From NCBI GenBank assembly GCA_027625225.1, contig JAQBWG010000134.1:1-5609 (forward strand): DNA of 5,609 nucleotides, read 5' to 3'. This DNA comes from Chloroflexota bacterium (GTDB lineage Bacteria; Chloroflexota; Dehalococcoidia; Lucifugimonadales; VGZR01). A program made the translations under genes and the position numbers. This document shows, one piece after another, positions 5,140-5,609 of this stretch. The notes beneath the pieces were generated by a model, which worked only from the letters and a program-made list of their open reading frames with translations, ran no database searches and was not told the DNA's origin. Numbering within the stretch: the first letter of the stretch is position 1; every line of letters starts with the position of its first letter.

Positions 5140-5609
5140 TCCTCTACCACTCTGCCCTGCATAACATCGCGATTGCAGGCTACGAGCACAACATCGGTGA
5201 TTTCATTGGCCAGGTTTTCAGGATTGTTGGTGCTTACCCGAACGTAGTTGTCAGTGAAGCCAGCCCATCTGCCGATACGCTTATCGCGATTTTGATGACC
5301 TCGCTCCCACAATACGGGCCGTGTTTGTCCTACCAAGCCCTGCTTAAAGACCTTCGTTTGACGAGTGGCTAACTCCATTAACTTGGTTACTCGATACCTT
5401 TTGGTATCGGAATCGAGCTGGCTTCCGAAGTGAGCTGCGCTTGTGCCGGGCCGCTTGGAATATGGGAAGACGTGCATGTTCGCGAAGCCGACTTCTTCGC
5501 ACACCTCAAAGGTCTCCGTGAACATCCCGTCCGATTCGCCGGGGAAGCCACAGATGACATCGGTTGTCACAGAAGCAGCAGGTACGGCGTCACGAATGGC
5601 GGCGACGGC
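5136..5609 (-). CDS. mtaB: tRNA (t6A37) methylthiotransferase, MtaB/MiaB-like radical SAM enzyme, C-terminal part
   Basis: The minus-strand frame is open to the window edge, so 157 C-terminal residues are visible and the start, the N-terminal cluster domain and the radical-SAM CxxxCxxC are outside. The frame reads AVAAIRDAVPAAS before VTTDVICGFPGE, showing that the GTG at 5570 is an internal codon. TTDVICGFPGE and HVFPYSKRPGTSAA are characteristic of the radical-SAM domain of this family, the latter favouring MtaB over MiaB. The C-terminal part, from about VGQTRPVLWE, is a TRAM RNA-binding domain including RWAGFTDNYVRV. MtaB adds a methylthio group to N6-threonylcarbamoyladenosine at position 37 of tRNAs reading ANN codons, using two Fe-S clusters and SAM (family knowledge). 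It converges on the hydrolase gene, sharing CTAG for both stops. MiaB or RimO is less likely. Confidence 0.82.
   Translation of the reverse strand, partial: AVAAIRDAVPAASVTTDVICGFPGESDGMFTETFEVCEEVGFANMHVFPYSKRPGTSAAHFGSQLDSDTKRYRVTKLMELATRQTKVFKQGLVGQTRPVLWERGHQNRDKRIGRWAGFTDNYVRVSTNNPENLANEITDVVLVACNRDVMQGRVVED

Overview
The window looks like ordinary chromosome from a moderately GC-rich, free-living bacterium. It carries housekeeping genes, tRNAs with encoded CCA ends, and sigma-70-type promoters with extended -10 elements. I see no phage, transposase, CRISPR or plasmid genes. The gene mix would fit a Chloroflexota-like environmental lineage such as SAR202, but this is a guess from gene style and not something the sequence proves.

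Left part (1-597): after what may be the last codons of an upstream gene comes the most notable gene, a 162-residue peroxiredoxin-like protein at 109-597. Its reading frame is interrupted by one in-frame TGA (238-240), exactly where the family has the first cysteine of its W-C-x-x-C active site. A hairpin just after the TGA has the geometry of a bacterial SECIS element. I read this as a selenoprotein with a Sec-Gly-Tyr-Cys redox site.

Middle part (598-2808): a gene-free stretch of about 430 bases holds a bulged 11-bp hairpin and a 10-bp inverted repeat. Two minus-strand tRNA genes follow, tRNA-His(GTG) then tRNA-Arg(TCG) in transcription order, behind a clear promoter of their own. Next is a full-length minus-strand leucyl aminopeptidase gene (pepA) with all M17 metal and catalytic residues.

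Right part (2809-5609): a 157-base divergent promoter region carries two perfect TATAAT boxes facing opposite ways. It drives pepA leftwards, and rightwards a two-gene unit: a class-III aminotransferase resembling glutamate-1-semialdehyde aminomutase, then an MBL-fold metallohydrolase. The latter converges on the 3' end of a tRNA methylthiotransferase gene (mtaB-like), and the two genes share a CTAG that supplies both stop codons. The window edge cuts off the N-terminal part of that last gene.

Functionally the window mixes redox defence (selenoprotein), protein turnover (pepA), tRNA supply and modification (tRNAs, mtaB) and an uncharacterised small-molecule unit (aminotransferase plus hydrolase). 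Apart from the aminotransferase/hydrolase pair, nothing indicates that the genes form one pathway.
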